Of a DNA stretch of 64,000 nt, positions 7,876 through 16,295 are shown one piece after another. The first letter of the stretch is position 1. Each line of letters starts with the position of its first letter. The translations under genes and the position numbers were made by a program. This stretch comes from CAMDTE01 sp034679985 (lineage in GTDB: Bacteria > Bacteroidota > Bacteroidia > Flavobacteriales > Schleiferiaceae), in contig JAXITR010000004.1 in assembly GCA_034679985.1 (NCBI GenBank), forward strand, positions 20,040-84,039, in the 5' to 3' direction. The notes below the pieces were generated by a model, which saw only the letters and a list, made by a program, of their open reading frames with translations, was not told where the DNA came from and ran no database searches.

Positions 7876-9138
7876 GTGTCTGAGGAATCCCGAACACCCT
7901 CCTTGCCGCGGCCGGAACAGCCGGAGGCGACCTCCGCTGGAGCGCCGCGCGTTGCGGCGCTGGACGCCCTGCGGGCGTCCATGATGTTCCTGGGCGTCGT
8001 CCTCCACGCCAGTTTGGTTTACAATTCCTGGAAACCGGGGCCCGGCTGGGCCTTCAAGGACCCTGCCAACGCTTGGCCCGCGCTGGATTGGGTCTGGGAT
8101 TTTGTGCATTCCTTCCGACTCCCCCTTTTCTACTGGGTGGCCGGCTACCTGGGCGCGCTGTTGGCGGCCAAGCGCGGCGCCCGCGGTTTCCTCAAAAACC
8201 GACTGCAGCGCATTTTGCTGCCCTTCTTAGCCTTTTTGGCCGTTTTGGGCCCGTTGCTGGTGGCCGCGTCCGTCTACAGTTTCAGGGCCTTGCGGAACGA
8301 TCCGGACCCCTGGGGCCGCGTGGTGTCTGTCTTTACCTCCGACCGCTGGTTGCCGGTGCTGCACCTCCTCGGCGCCACCCGTTTGAACGGCGTCTCCTCC
8401 GTGGGGCCGGGCTTCCACCTCTGGTTTCTCTACCATTTGCTGGGGTACGCCCTCCTGGCGTGGGCGCTACTTCGGTTTGCCAATCGGTACCCGACTCCCG
8501 CTTTTTGGGGCCGAGGTGCTGCCCGCATTTTAGGCTCCTTTTGGGTACGGACAGCGGTGCTTTTGGGGGCGTATGCGGCCGCCTTTGTGGCCTTGGAACT
8601 GACCGGAGTTCCCACTCCTCGGGTGCCGGATGGCTGGTGGCTGGTGACGGACCGCGATTCGTGGATTCCGTTTGTGCTCTACGGGGGCTTTTTTGCGCTG
8701 GGCTGGACGGTTCACCAATTTGGGCTGTTGAAGGCCTTTGGGGCACATCCGTGGAGTCAATTGGGCTTGGGTTTGCTGCTGAATGTGGTTATGTATGCGT
8801 CTGACGGTCCCCGAGGGTGGCACTTGGGAGCGCTGACGCAGGCCTTGGAAGCGGTGTCCAGCGGCTTGCTGGTGTTTGGCTTTTTGGCGCTCTTCTTACG
8901 GTATTTCAGGGAACCGTCGGCCCGCGTGCGGTACCTGGTGGACGCCTCCTACTGGGTGTATCTGGTGCACCTGCCCGTGGTGTGCCTACTGCCCGGCTTG
9001 ATGGGGCCCAACGCGTGGTGGCCCGGGGCGAAGTTTTCGCTGGTGGTGGCCGTTTCCGTGGGCTTGAGTTTGGCCACCTACGAATGGGCGGTTCGCCGCA
9101 CGCGCTTGGGGGTGTTTTTGAACGGGAAGCGGGGGTAG
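7876..9138 (+). CDS. Acyltransferase 3 (OpgC/MdoC-like) integral membrane protein
   Basis: About 420 residues from the GTG at 7876; the exact start is uncertain and could lie up to ~20 codons downstream, just before the conserved LDALRASMMFLGVVLHAS. That motif, with its Arg and His, is the first transmembrane segment of acyltransferase 3 proteins, which transfer acyl groups (acetyl, succinyl and others) to carbohydrates of the envelope. Around ten hydrophobic helices follow, including FRLPLFYWVAGYLGALL, GFHLWFLYHLLGYALLAWALL and ASYWVYLVHLPVVCLLPG. The last matches the typical C-terminal YxxHxP helix. The acceptor and donor cannot be read from the sequence. It stands alone, diverging from the DUF2200 gene. 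Confidence 0.8.
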   Translation: MSEESRTPSLPRPEQPEATSAGAPRVAALDALRASMMFLGVVLHASLVYNSWKPGPGWAFKDPANAWPALDWVWDFVHSFRLPLFYWVAGYLGALLAAKRGARGFLKNRLQRILLPFLAFLAVLGPLLVAASVYSFRALRNDPDPWGRVVSVFTSDRWLPVLHLLGATRLNGVSSVGPGFHLWFLYHLLGYALLAWALLRFANRYPTPAFWGRGAARILGSFWVRTAVLLGAYAAAFVALELTGVPTPRVPDGWWLVTDRDSWIPFVLYGGFFALGWTVHQFGLLKAFGAHPWSQLGLGLLLNVVMYASDGPRGWHLGALTQALEAVSSGLLVFGFLALFLRYFREPSARVRYLVDASYWVYLVHLPVVCLLPGLMGPNAWWPGAKFSLVVAVSVGLSLATYEWAVRRTRLGVFLNGKRG

Positions 9139-9294
9139 GGGCTATTCATTCCCGACGAGGGTAAAAAAGCCCGAAAATTACCCGCGTTTGGAGCAAGAAG
9201 GTAATGGCGTCCTTTTTATAATTGCTACCGCACTACAGTGTAATTAAGCTACTAAAACGGTGTAAATAAGGGTATTTCAAAACGGTTAGAAACC

Positions 9295-9326
9295 AAAAAA
9301 GCCAGTCAAAATTGACTGGCTTTTTT
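9295..9326 (-). terminator. Bidirectional hairpin terminator
   Basis: A perfect inverted repeat GCCAGTCA / TGACTGGC with loop AAAT, preceded by A6 and followed by T6. It ends the minus-strand tRNA-Met transcript a few bases beyond the tRNA and could also end plus-strand transcription arriving from the acyltransferase gene. Confidence 0.88.
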
Positions 9327-9331
9327 CGGTG

Positions 9332-9404
<73 letters not shown>

Positions 9405-9415
9405 ATATTGTGGTG

Positions 9416-9446
9416 CAAAGATACGTAATTGTTGGTTACCGCAAAA
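9416..9446 (-). promoter_or_regulatory. Promoter of tRNA-Met
   Basis: On the minus strand TTTTG (9446-9442), an 18-nt spacer and TATCTTTG (9423-9416) match the Bacteroidota consensus closely, ending 11 nt before the tRNA. Confidence 0.75.
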
Positions 9447-9514
9447 TATTATTTAGGATAGCGGTTATCGTGCGTCCTTTGCGAATAAAATCGGGCCAGC
9501 CCGCGAAAAATCCC

Positions 9515-9522
9515 GACCTTTG
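9515..9522 (+). promoter_or_regulatory. Probable -7 element of era, 4 nt before the ATG
   Basis: GACCTTTG deviates from TAnnTTTG only in the first base. It is followed by CAGG and the era ATG. The CAGG could instead act as a weak Shine-Dalgarno, but at this spacing it would be too close to the start. Confidence 0.45.
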
Positions 9523-9526
9523 CAGG

Positions 9527-10477
9527 ATGCATCGGTCAGGTTTTGTCAATTTAATTGGTCACCCCAACGTAGGGAAGAGCACGCTTGCGAATGCCTTGTT
9601 GGGCGAACGTTTGAGCATCATATCGCCCAAAGCGCAGACCACGCGGCACCGCATCTTTGGCATCCTGAACGGCGTTTTGGCTGCGGATGCGGGGATCCAC
9701 GCCCGCGAAGAGCAAATTGAAGCAGTGCCGGGTACGGCTGCGGCGGGAACGCCCTATCAGTTGGTGCTGTCGGACACCCCCGGGGTTTTGAAGCCCCAGT
9801 ACGCCCTGCAGGAATCCATGCTGGAGGCCGTGCAGGGGGTTTTTGAAGACGCCGACGTGCTGTTGTACGTGGTGGAATTGGGCGAAGGCCCGCTCCGCGA
9901 CGAACGTTTGTACCGCAAAATTGCGGACAGTGATGTGCCTTTGGTGGTGGTGCTGAACAAAATAGACCTGCACGATCAAGCCCGCCTGGAGTCTGAGTTG
10001 GCCCTGTGGCAGGAACGCTTGCCCCGCGCGGAAATCATCCCCATCAGTGCCCTGACCGGTTTCCATACAGATTACTTGCTGCAGCGCTTGGTGGCCTTGG
10101 TTCCCGAGTGCCCGCCTTATTTTGAGGGCGACGCCCTCACGGACCGCAGCGAACGCTTCGTGACGTCGGAAATGATTCGCGAGCAGGTGCTGCACTACTA
10201 CGACAAGGAAATCCCGTACGCCGTGGAGGTGGGCATTGACTCCTTTGTGGAGGAGGAGAACCTCATCCGCATTCGTGCGCTGCTGTACGTGGCGCGCGAT
10301 TCGCAAAAAGGTATTTTGATTGGGCACAAAGGGGCCATGCTGAAGAAAGTGGGCACCGGTGCGCGCAAGCAAATGGAGGCCTTTTTTGCCAAAAAAGTTT
10401 ATTTGGAATTGTTTGTGAAGGTTGCCGCCGACTGGCGCAACGACCGCAAGCAATTGAAACGATTCGGATACGAATGA
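9527..10477 (+). CDS. era: GTPase Era, ribosome assembly factor
   Basis: A 316-residue Ras-like GTPase with a C-terminal KH domain that binds the 3' end of 16S rRNA during 30S maturation. G1 is GHPNVGKST (residues 11-19), G2 lies in KAQTTRHRI, G3 is DTPG (83-86) and G4 is NKID. The KH motif GHKGAMLKKVGTGARKQME lies near the C-terminus. The ATG giving MHRSGFVNLIGHPNVG is chosen by family alignment. Unusually, about 25 residues (~50-75, rich in Ala and Gly) are inserted between the switch I region and the G3 strand, where typical Era proteins have a short turn. The 3' end overlaps der by four bases (ATGA). Confidence 0.95.
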   Translation: MHRSGFVNLIGHPNVGKSTLANALLGERLSIISPKAQTTRHRIFGILNGVLAADAGIHAREEQIEAVPGTAAAGTPYQLVLSDTPGVLKPQYALQESMLEAVQGVFEDADVLLYVVELGEGPLRDERLYRKIADSDVPLVVVLNKIDLHDQARLESELALWQERLPRAEIIPISALTGFHTDYLLQRLVALVPECPPYFEGDALTDRSERFVTSEMIREQVLHYYDKEIPYAVEVGIDSFVEEENLIRIRALLYVARDSQKGILIGHKGAMLKKVGTGARKQMEAFFAKKVYLELFVKVAADWRNDRKQLKRFGYE

Positions 10478-11802
10478 GTGCATTAGTTGCTATAGTAGGA
10501 CGCCCCAATGTGGGCAAGTCCACGTTGTTCAACCGCTTGGTGCAGCGTCGCGACGCCATTGTGGATCCCGTTGCGGGCGTAACCCGGGACCGGCACTACG
10601 GACACGTAGACTGGAACGGACACGTTTTTAGCGTGGTGGATACCGGCGGTTACGTGGAAGGTTCCGACGACGTCTTTGAAGGCCAGATCCGTCGGCAAGT
10701 ATTGGCCGCCTTGAGCGAGGCCAGCATGGCGGTGTTCCTGGTGGACGTGGAAGACGGCATTGCGGACGACGACAAGGAAATTGCGCACATTTTGCGCAAG
10801 TCCAAATTGCCCGTTTTGTTGGTGGTCAACAAGGTGGACAACCACCAGCGCGCGGCCATGGCAGCAGAATTCTACGGCCTGGGCTTTGGCGATCCCTTCA
10901 CGGTTTCCGCCATGAACGGCTCCGGTACCGGCGAATTGTTGGACGCCATTTTGGCCAAACTCCCGGAGGAAGACACCCGTCCGGAAACGGAGAACACGGA
11001 AGATCCCTTGGGCCATTTGCCCAAGTTGGCCATTGTGGGACGCCCCAACGTGGGCAAGTCCAGCTTGACGAACGCCTTGTTCGAAGAAGAGCGCAGCATC
11101 GTAACGGAAATTGCGGGCACCACCCGGGATACCGTCAACGCTCGCTTCAACAAATTTGGATTTGACTTCGTGCTCCTGGATACCGCGGGTCTCCGGAAGC
11201 GCACCAAGGTGAATGAAGACCTGGAGTTTTACTCCAACATGCGCACCATCCGCACCATTGAACACTCCGACGTGTGTTTGCTGGTGGTGGACGCCACGCA
11301 AGGTTTAGAGGCGCAGGACTTGTCCATTTTCAGCGTCATCGTGAAGAACCACCGCGGCGTGCTTCTTTTGGTAAACAAGTGGGATTTGGTGGAGAAAGAC
11401 ACCATGACCATGGAGATCTACAAGAAGAATTTGCTGGAACGCTTGCAGCCCTTCAAGGACGTTCCCGTTTTGTTCACTTCTGCCCTTACCAAACAGCGCG
11501 TTTTGAAGGCCATTGAGGAGGCCATGACGGTGGTAGAGCGGCGCAGCCAGCGCATCCCCACCCACGAGTTGAACGATACGTTGTTGCCCATCCTGAAGCA
11601 GCAAGCGCCGCCCATCTACAAGGGCAAGGAAATCAAGTTGAAGTACATCACGCAGTTGCCCACGCGCTACCCACAATTTGTGGTGTTCTGCAACTTGCCG
11701 CAGTACGTCAAGGAACCCTACAAACGTTTTGCGGAGAACCAAATTCGCAAGCTGTACGACTTGACGGGCGTGCCCATTGACGTGTACTTCCGGAAGTCTT
11801 AA
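10474..11802 (+). CDS. der: GTPase Der (EngA), 50S ribosome assembly factor
   Basis: A 442-residue double GTPase. The first G domain starts at once (ALVAIVGRPNVGKSTLFN; DTGG; NKVD). The second begins near residue 185 (LAIVGRPNVGKSSLTN; DTAG; NKWD). A KH-like C-terminal domain ends at DLTGVPIDVYFRKS. Der is essential for maturation of the large ribosomal subunit. Length and architecture are standard. It starts inside the last codons of era (ATGA), so the two assembly GTPases are translationally coupled. Confidence 0.97.
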   Translation: MSALVAIVGRPNVGKSTLFNRLVQRRDAIVDPVAGVTRDRHYGHVDWNGHVFSVVDTGGYVEGSDDVFEGQIRRQVLAALSEASMAVFLVDVEDGIADDDKEIAHILRKSKLPVLLVVNKVDNHQRAAMAAEFYGLGFGDPFTVSAMNGSGTGELLDAILAKLPEEDTRPETENTEDPLGHLPKLAIVGRPNVGKSSLTNALFEEERSIVTEIAGTTRDTVNARFNKFGFDFVLLDTAGLRKRTKVNEDLEFYSNMRTIRTIEHSDVCLLVVDATQGLEAQDLSIFSVIVKNHRGVLLLVNKWDLVEKDTMTMEIYKKNLLERLQPFKDVPVLFTSALTKQRVLKAIEEAMTVVERRSQRIPTHELNDTLLPILKQQAPPIYKGKEIKLKYITQLPTRYPQFVVFCNLPQYVKEPYKRFAENQIRKLYDLTGVPIDVYFRKS

Positions 11803-11873
11803 ATCTTTGTGTTTCGATTCGCCGTGGCCGTAAGGCGACGGATGCTTCCTGTGTATTTTAAATTTTTCACCCC

Positions 11874-12197
11874 ATGCTGATCACCACCACCCCCAACGTC
11901 GAAGGAAAAGCCATCCGCGAATACCTGGGCATCGTTACGGGCGAGACCATTGTGGGCGCCAATTTATTTCGTGACTTCTTTGCCAGCGTGCGCGATGTGG
12001 TAGGCGGTCGGGCCAAATCCTACGAGGAAATTCTGAAGGAGGCCCGCGAAACGTCACTGAAAGAGATGGAGGCAGAAGCCGCTTCGCGCGGTGCAGACGC
12101 CGTGGTTGGCGTGGACATTGACTACGAGGTAGTGGGCAGCGGCGGTTCCATGCTGATGGTGACCGTGAGCGGTACCGCGGTGAAGCTGGGTTTTTAA
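11874..12197 (+). CDS. YbjQ-family (UPF0145) heavy-metal-binding-domain protein
   Basis: A 107-residue protein covering the YbjQ/UPF0145 family end to end: the opening TPNVEGKAIREYLGIVTGE, the GANLFRDFFASVRDVVGGR block, AASRGADAVVGVDIDYE and the closing VSGTAVKL. Family members form pentameric beta barrels and were named heavy-metal-binding by similarity; no metal function is proved, and this copy has no cysteine cluster. It follows der by 71 bp and may be read from the same transcript. Confidence 0.9.
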   Translation: MLITTTPNVEGKAIREYLGIVTGETIVGANLFRDFFASVRDVVGGRAKSYEEILKEARETSLKEMEAEAASRGADAVVGVDIDYEVVGSGGSMLMVTVSGTAVKLGF

Positions 12198-12268
12198 TTC
12201 CCTAGGCCGGGTAGTTCCGCGAACCGGGCTGCGAAGCCCTTCAGAATTAGTGAAAATTGGCCCCATGC

Positions 12269-12305
12269 AAAAGGCCCGCCTCGCGAAGCGAGGCGGGCCT
12301 TTTTG
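12269..12305 (-). terminator. Strong bidirectional terminator between convergent genes
   Basis: A 12-bp GC-rich stem (GGCCCGCCTCGC / GCGAGGCGGGCC, loop GAA) flanked by A4 on the left and T5 on the right. It separates the YbjQ gene from the convergent long minus-strand gene and can serve both. Confidence 0.9.
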
Positions 12306-12332
12306 TGGGTTCCCGTTGGGTTGAAAGCGCGA

Positions 12333-15300
12333 TTAACGCTTCACCACGCGCAGGGTGGTGCGGCCCAAGTCCGTGCGCACCTCCATCAAGTAGATGCCGG
12401 CAGGCAAGTGGCCCAAATCCAAAGCGGCGCGGTTGGCGTCGGTAGCTGCAGCCAAAACTTCTTGGCCCAAGGTGTTGTTCAGGCGCAGCGACTTGGTTCC
12501 TGCCATCGGCAAGGAAACTTCCACGCGATCCGACGCCGGGTTGGGGTACACACGCACACCAGCCAAACCGTTTTCGTTCAAGCCGATGGTGTTGCGGTTG
12601 CCGGGGCTGCCCACGTCGTTGCCCAGAGAAGCCCAGGCGCCGCGCACGCCAACGGCAGCATTGCCCAGCAGAACGGCATTGGCGGTGTCAAACTCAACCG
12701 ATTTTCCTGCCAGCGTAGAGTTGTAGATGGCGTTGCAGATTTCAACAGCGGTGGCGCTGGTGTCGTACAGAACGACGGCGTCCGCACTGGAGCTCAGGTT
12801 TTGGAAGGCACCGGTCAGTTGGCTGGCCAAGACGATCTGGGTGGAAGGATGCAGGATCCAACGGGTGCGGAAAGCCGCTTCGTTGGCGGCGGTTCCGGCC
12901 CAAATCACTAGGGCTTCGCCCGGAGCAACGTTGATGCTTGGGAATACAGAGGTTCCGGCCACGTTGGTGTTGTCGTCCCACGAGAAACCGGCCAGGTTGA
13001 TGGCGGTGGTTCCGTAGTTGGTGATTTCAAACCAATCGGGGCTGATGGCGGCGTCCGCGTCGTTGGAGTTGGCCATGATCTCGGTAACAGCCAGGTCGTA
13101 GGTAGGCGGTACGGCCACCACGATGTCTTGGATGTAGCGGGGCAGAAGCTGGTAGCCCGCCGTAAAAGGAGAGCTGTTGTCAAACTGTCCGCCAATACCG
13201 ATGACGTCAAAAGTGCCTACTGGTGCGGGCTGGCTGAACAGGTTCACGTCCGCGTCAATGCGCAATTGGATGGTGTTGGTGCCGTCCGTGATGTCTACGC
13301 TGAAACCGCTGCCCGTGTTGGTCCACTGGGTGGGGTTGACGAGCGTTACGTTGTTCATGCGTACCAAGTCGGATTCTGTTACTTCGCCAATGGTCGTGAT
13401 GACCTTGGGCGCAGGAAGGGTTGCGTTGGTGCTGATGATCTTGATGGAATCGGCGCGCAATTGGCCCAAGCCGTTGAATTGGTCCACTTTACCGATGACG
13501 CGAACGACGTCGCCCTCGTTGACGGTGTAGCCGTGGTTGGAGGTAGCTGCGCTGAAGACGCCAAAGCCTACGCTGCCGTCGTGGATGGTGAAGGCCACGT
13601 TGCCGCTGGTTGCGGTTTGGGTGTTGACGCCCAATACGGTTCCAACCAATTTGATTTGCTTGTTCAAGGAGTCCAGAACACCGGCCGTATTCATGCCGCG
13701 CACTTGTGGAATCGTGCGGGTGGGGATGAAGACGTCGTTGTCAATCACCGTGAACGCGTGGTTGCTGATGCTGCCTACGGTCAAACCGGTGGCGCTCATG
13801 ATGTTCAAATTGACGGACTCGTTGGCTTCCGTGATGAGGTCGTCCAAAATGTTCACGCTGAATTGAACTGTGTCTTCGTTGGCGGGAACGTTGATCGTAA
13901 ACATGCCAGCAGAAGCTGCAGGGGTGGTGGTGTAGTCCGTGCCGTAGGTCAGGGCGTTGGTGGCCGGTGCCATGGCGTGGATCATCACGCTGCTTGCGTT
14001 GGGGCTTGTGGGGTTGATGTACAACTTCACCGCATTTGTAGTGTTTCCTTCTACCTTTTGGCTTGCAGCCGTTACGTAGCGAACGGTTGGGACTGTTGCT
14101 ACTACGGGAATAATGTCCGATGTAGAGCGCGGGAACAACTGGTAGCCGCCGGTAAAGGGGTTGGAGTTGTCAAACTGACTGCCTACGCCGATCACGTCAA
14201 ACAAGCCGGTGGGCGCCGTGCTGCCGTAAACGTTTACGTCTGCGTCTACGCGCATCAGGAAGGTTTGTACGCCGTTGGTAATGTCCACGTTGAAACCACT
14301 GCCTGTGTTGGTCCACTGAGCGGCATTCACCAAAGTCATGTTGTTCAAACGGATCAAAACAGACTCGGTGCTTTCACCCAAGGTAGTTACTACGTTAGGG
14401 GTGGGAAGCGTCTGGCCGGTAGCCAAAAGGATGATCGTATCCGGTATGATTTGAGTCAATCCGTTGAATTGATCCACGGTTCCGCGGATCTCCAGCTGGT
14501 GACCCGGAGTGGGGAGGGTGTAGTTGGGCTTGTCTGCGGAGCGGAATACGTTGATGCCGCCGGTGGCGTCCTGGAGGTAAAAGGAATAGCCGGTGTTGCC
14601 GTCAAAATCCGGGGAGGTTACTACGCCGCGGACAATGTGCACTTGGCCGTCGCGGATGGTTACTCCGGTAGTGGGGTTGACTTCCGTAGCTACGTTCAAA
14701 GGCGTAAGGATGCCCAAGGTGCCCATGGGAACGATGTCTGCCCGCTTGCTGGGCAAGAGTTGGTAACCCGCATCAAACGGGGTGGTGTTGTCGAACTGGG
14801 TGATGGTTCCGTACACGGCAAACATTCCGGTAGGTGCTGGGGAACCGTCGATGTCCGTATCGTTATCCACACGGAGGACTACGGTTTGCGTGCCGCGCAA
14901 CAGGTTGACGTTGGCGCTGGAACCGGTGGCGGGCCAGGTGGAGGTGGCGGGAAGGGTCAAGGAGTCCATGACCACGTAACGACTCTCGCGGGCCTCGGTC
15001 AAAGAGGTAATCCGAATGGGGCTGCCAAAATTGCGCGCGGTTTGGATGACGCGGATGGAGTCAGGAATGATTTCGGTAAGGCCGTTGAACTGGTCCACGA
15101 TGCCGTATACCTTGAGGGAGTCGCCCACGGCTGGGGCCGTGTAGTTGGTCAAATCCGCCGTGCGGAAAATGTTCATGCCGGCGGTGCCGTCTTCGATGTA
15201 GAAGGAGTATCCGGTGTTGCCGTCGAAGTCAAAACTGTGGACCGTTCCGGTGGTATAGACCGTATCGCCGTCTGCCAAGGCAACGCCGCTGGCATCTGTG

Positions 15301-16217
15301 GTGCGTAGGGTAGACAAGGCCACACGAACGGGTCCGGACGGAGGAGGCGTGGTGTTGCAGGCACTGCTGGTGTGAGCACCAATGTAGGTGGAGGTGTTCT
15401 GCGGGTAGACGTCCCATTCGGTAGCGCCGATGGCCCAATCCAGTTGGCCTTTGCTCACAGTAGCTTTACGCACTAGAGTAAATTCAGAAGTTGCGCCGGT
15501 TCCAACGGTCCAGTTGGTGCCTGGGTCAACCCCTACGATTCCAACGATGTCTAAGGTATCCGTGTTTTTGAACAGTACCACTGCGTCGTCGCCGTTGTAG
15601 AAGGTAATGGTGCTTACGGTGTCTGCTACGGCCAAAAATGCAGCTGCTGCTTGGCTGTTGGCAATGGTGTACACGCCACCCGCGGGGATGGTAACGTTGG
15701 CGGGGAAGGTGAAGCTGTTGGAAACAGTGAGGCCTCCGTTATTGTATGCCTTGATGGAATAGCCCGCCATGTTCAACGGGGTGGAACGCGGATTGAAGAT
15801 TTCCAGGGCCTTGTTGTTGCTGGAACCTTCCACGTACTCAGAAATAAACGGCTCGGTACACGGCTGGGCAGCTGCGGGCTGCACCGTGATGGTGCCGGTC
15901 ATGCCCGCGTGTGGATCGCACTGGTAGCTGTAGGTTCCGGGTACGGTAAACGTAAAACTGTAGGTCCAGTTGCCACCGGCCACGGCGCCGCTGCTGAAGC
16001 TTGCGGGGTTGCTGGCAAAAGTGCCTTGCGAACCGTTGACGTTGTGCGCGCCACTGACTTGGGTCCAGGTCACTTGGTCGCCCACTTGAATGGTCAAGGT
16101 GTTGGGTTGGAAGAAGTTGCTGTTGACAGACACGTTGTGCACGGTGGCCTGCAGGGAAACCATTCCGCCGATAAAAGCGAGTGCGGTTGCCACCAAAGAG
16201 TAGAAGCGTTTTTTCAT
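12333..16217 (-). CDS. Giant T9SS-secreted protein: cupredoxin, lamin-tail and repeated OB-like domains
   Basis: A 1294-residue exported protein. A signal peptide (to ~24) is followed by a plastocyanin-like domain (~25-115) with a complete type-1 copper ligand set: His58, Cys100, His103 and Met106. Residues ~120-285 form a lamin-tail domain (PFISEYVEGSSNNKALEIFN). Three ~200-residue repeats at ~295-500, ~500-705 and ~835-1040 each contain a (T)GYSFYIEDGTAGMNIFR-type OB-like half and a second half ending in FDVIGIGGQFDNSSPF. A Calx-beta domain lies between repeats two and three, and a second lamin-tail domain follows (~1040-1200). A type A sorting domain closes the chain (VRVYPNPASDRVEVSLP). 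The LTD-plus-OB combination is known from ExeM/NucH extracellular nucleases, but no nuclease domain is present. Its own promoter lies directly upstream. Confidence 0.85.
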   Translation of the reverse strand: MKKRFYSLVATALAFIGGMVSLQATVHNVSVNSNFFQPNTLTIQVGDQVTWTQVSGAHNVNGSQGTFASNPASFSSGAVAGGNWTYSFTFTVPGTYSYQCDPHAGMTGTITVQPAAAQPCTEPFISEYVEGSSNNKALEIFNPRSTPLNMAGYSIKAYNNGGLTVSNSFTFPANVTIPAGGVYTIANSQAAAAFLAVADTVSTITFYNGDDAVVLFKNTDTLDIVGIVGVDPGTNWTVGTGATSEFTLVRKATVSKGQLDWAIGATEWDVYPQNTSTYIGAHTSSACNTTPPPSGPVRVALSTLRTTDASGVALADGDTVYTTGTVHSFDFDGNTGYSFYIEDGTAGMNIFRTADLTNYTAPAVGDSLKVYGIVDQFNGLTEIIPDSIRVIQTARNFGSPIRITSLTEARESRYVVMDSLTLPATSTWPATGSSANVNLLRGTQTVVLRVDNDTDIDGSPAPTGMFAVYGTITQFDNTTPFDAGYQLLPSKRADIVPMGTLGILTPLNVATEVNPTTGVTIRDGQVHIVRGVVTSPDFDGNTGYSFYLQDATGGINVFRSADKPNYTLPTPGHQLEIRGTVDQFNGLTQIIPDTIILLATGQTLPTPNVVTTLGESTESVLIRLNNMTLVNAAQWTNTGSGFNVDITNGVQTFLMRVDADVNVYGSTAPTGLFDVIGVGSQFDNSNPFTGGYQLFPRSTSDIIPVVATVPTVRYVTAASQKVEGNTTNAVKLYINPTSPNASSVMIHAMAPATNALTYGTDYTTTPAASAGMFTINVPANEDTVQFSVNILDDLITEANESVNLNIMSATGLTVGSISNHAFTVIDNDVFIPTRTIPQVRGMNTAGVLDSLNKQIKLVGTVLGVNTQTATSGNVAFTIHDGSVGFGVFSAATSNHGYTVNEGDVVRVIGKVDQFNGLGQLRADSIKIISTNATLPAPKVITTIGEVTESDLVRMNNVTLVNPTQWTNTGSGFSVDITDGTNTIQLRIDADVNLFSQPAPVGTFDVIGIGGQFDNSSPFTAGYQLLPRYIQDIVVAVPPTYDLAVTEIMANSNDADAAISPDWFEITNYGTTAINLAGFSWDDNTNVAGTSVFPSINVAPGEALVIWAGTAANEAAFRTRWILHPSTQIVLASQLTGAFQNLSSSADAVVLYDTSATAVEICNAIYNSTLAGKSVEFDTANAVLLGNAAVGVRGAWASLGNDVGSPGNRNTIGLNENGLAGVRVYPNPASDRVEVSLPMAGTKSLRLNNTLGQEVLAAATDANRAALDLGHLPAGIYLMEVRTDLGRTTLRVVKR
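13105..15320 (-). repeat. Three coding repeats of ~600 bp within the giant secreted protein
   Basis: Three diverged copies of the OB-like double domain lie at about 15320-14720, 14710-14110 and 13715-13110, the last separated from the others by a Calx-beta segment. Copies are most alike at the DQFNGL and QFDN...F...GYQLLP codons. This points to internal duplication with later divergence, not to recent amplification. Confidence 0.75.
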
Positions 16218-16222
16218 AATGA

Positions 16223-16230
16223 CAAAGGTA
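16223..16230 (-). promoter_or_regulatory. -7 element of the giant secreted protein gene, 5 nt before the ATG
   Basis: TACCTTTG on the minus strand matches the consensus exactly and is followed by TCATT and the start codon. It shows that this gene has its own promoter, separate from the operon upstream. No clear -33 TTG is placed at the usual distance. Confidence 0.6.
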
Positions 16231-16295
16231 CGGGTTGCGTTGTTAAAGGGGTGTTAATGTGTTTTCAATCGTTTGCACGCGTTTGCGCTTGGGGG

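Noticed and set aside
12205..12238. Structured RNA or riboswitch after the YbjQ gene
   Set aside because: Short inverted repeats (GTTC/GAAC, GGGCT/AGCCC) do not form a known architecture, and the region lies downstream of the gene.
13128..15308. A ~726-codon plus-strand frame opposite the OB repeats
   Set aside because: It repeats every ~600 bp only because the real gene does. Valine/glycine-rich, no start context, no homology-like motif.
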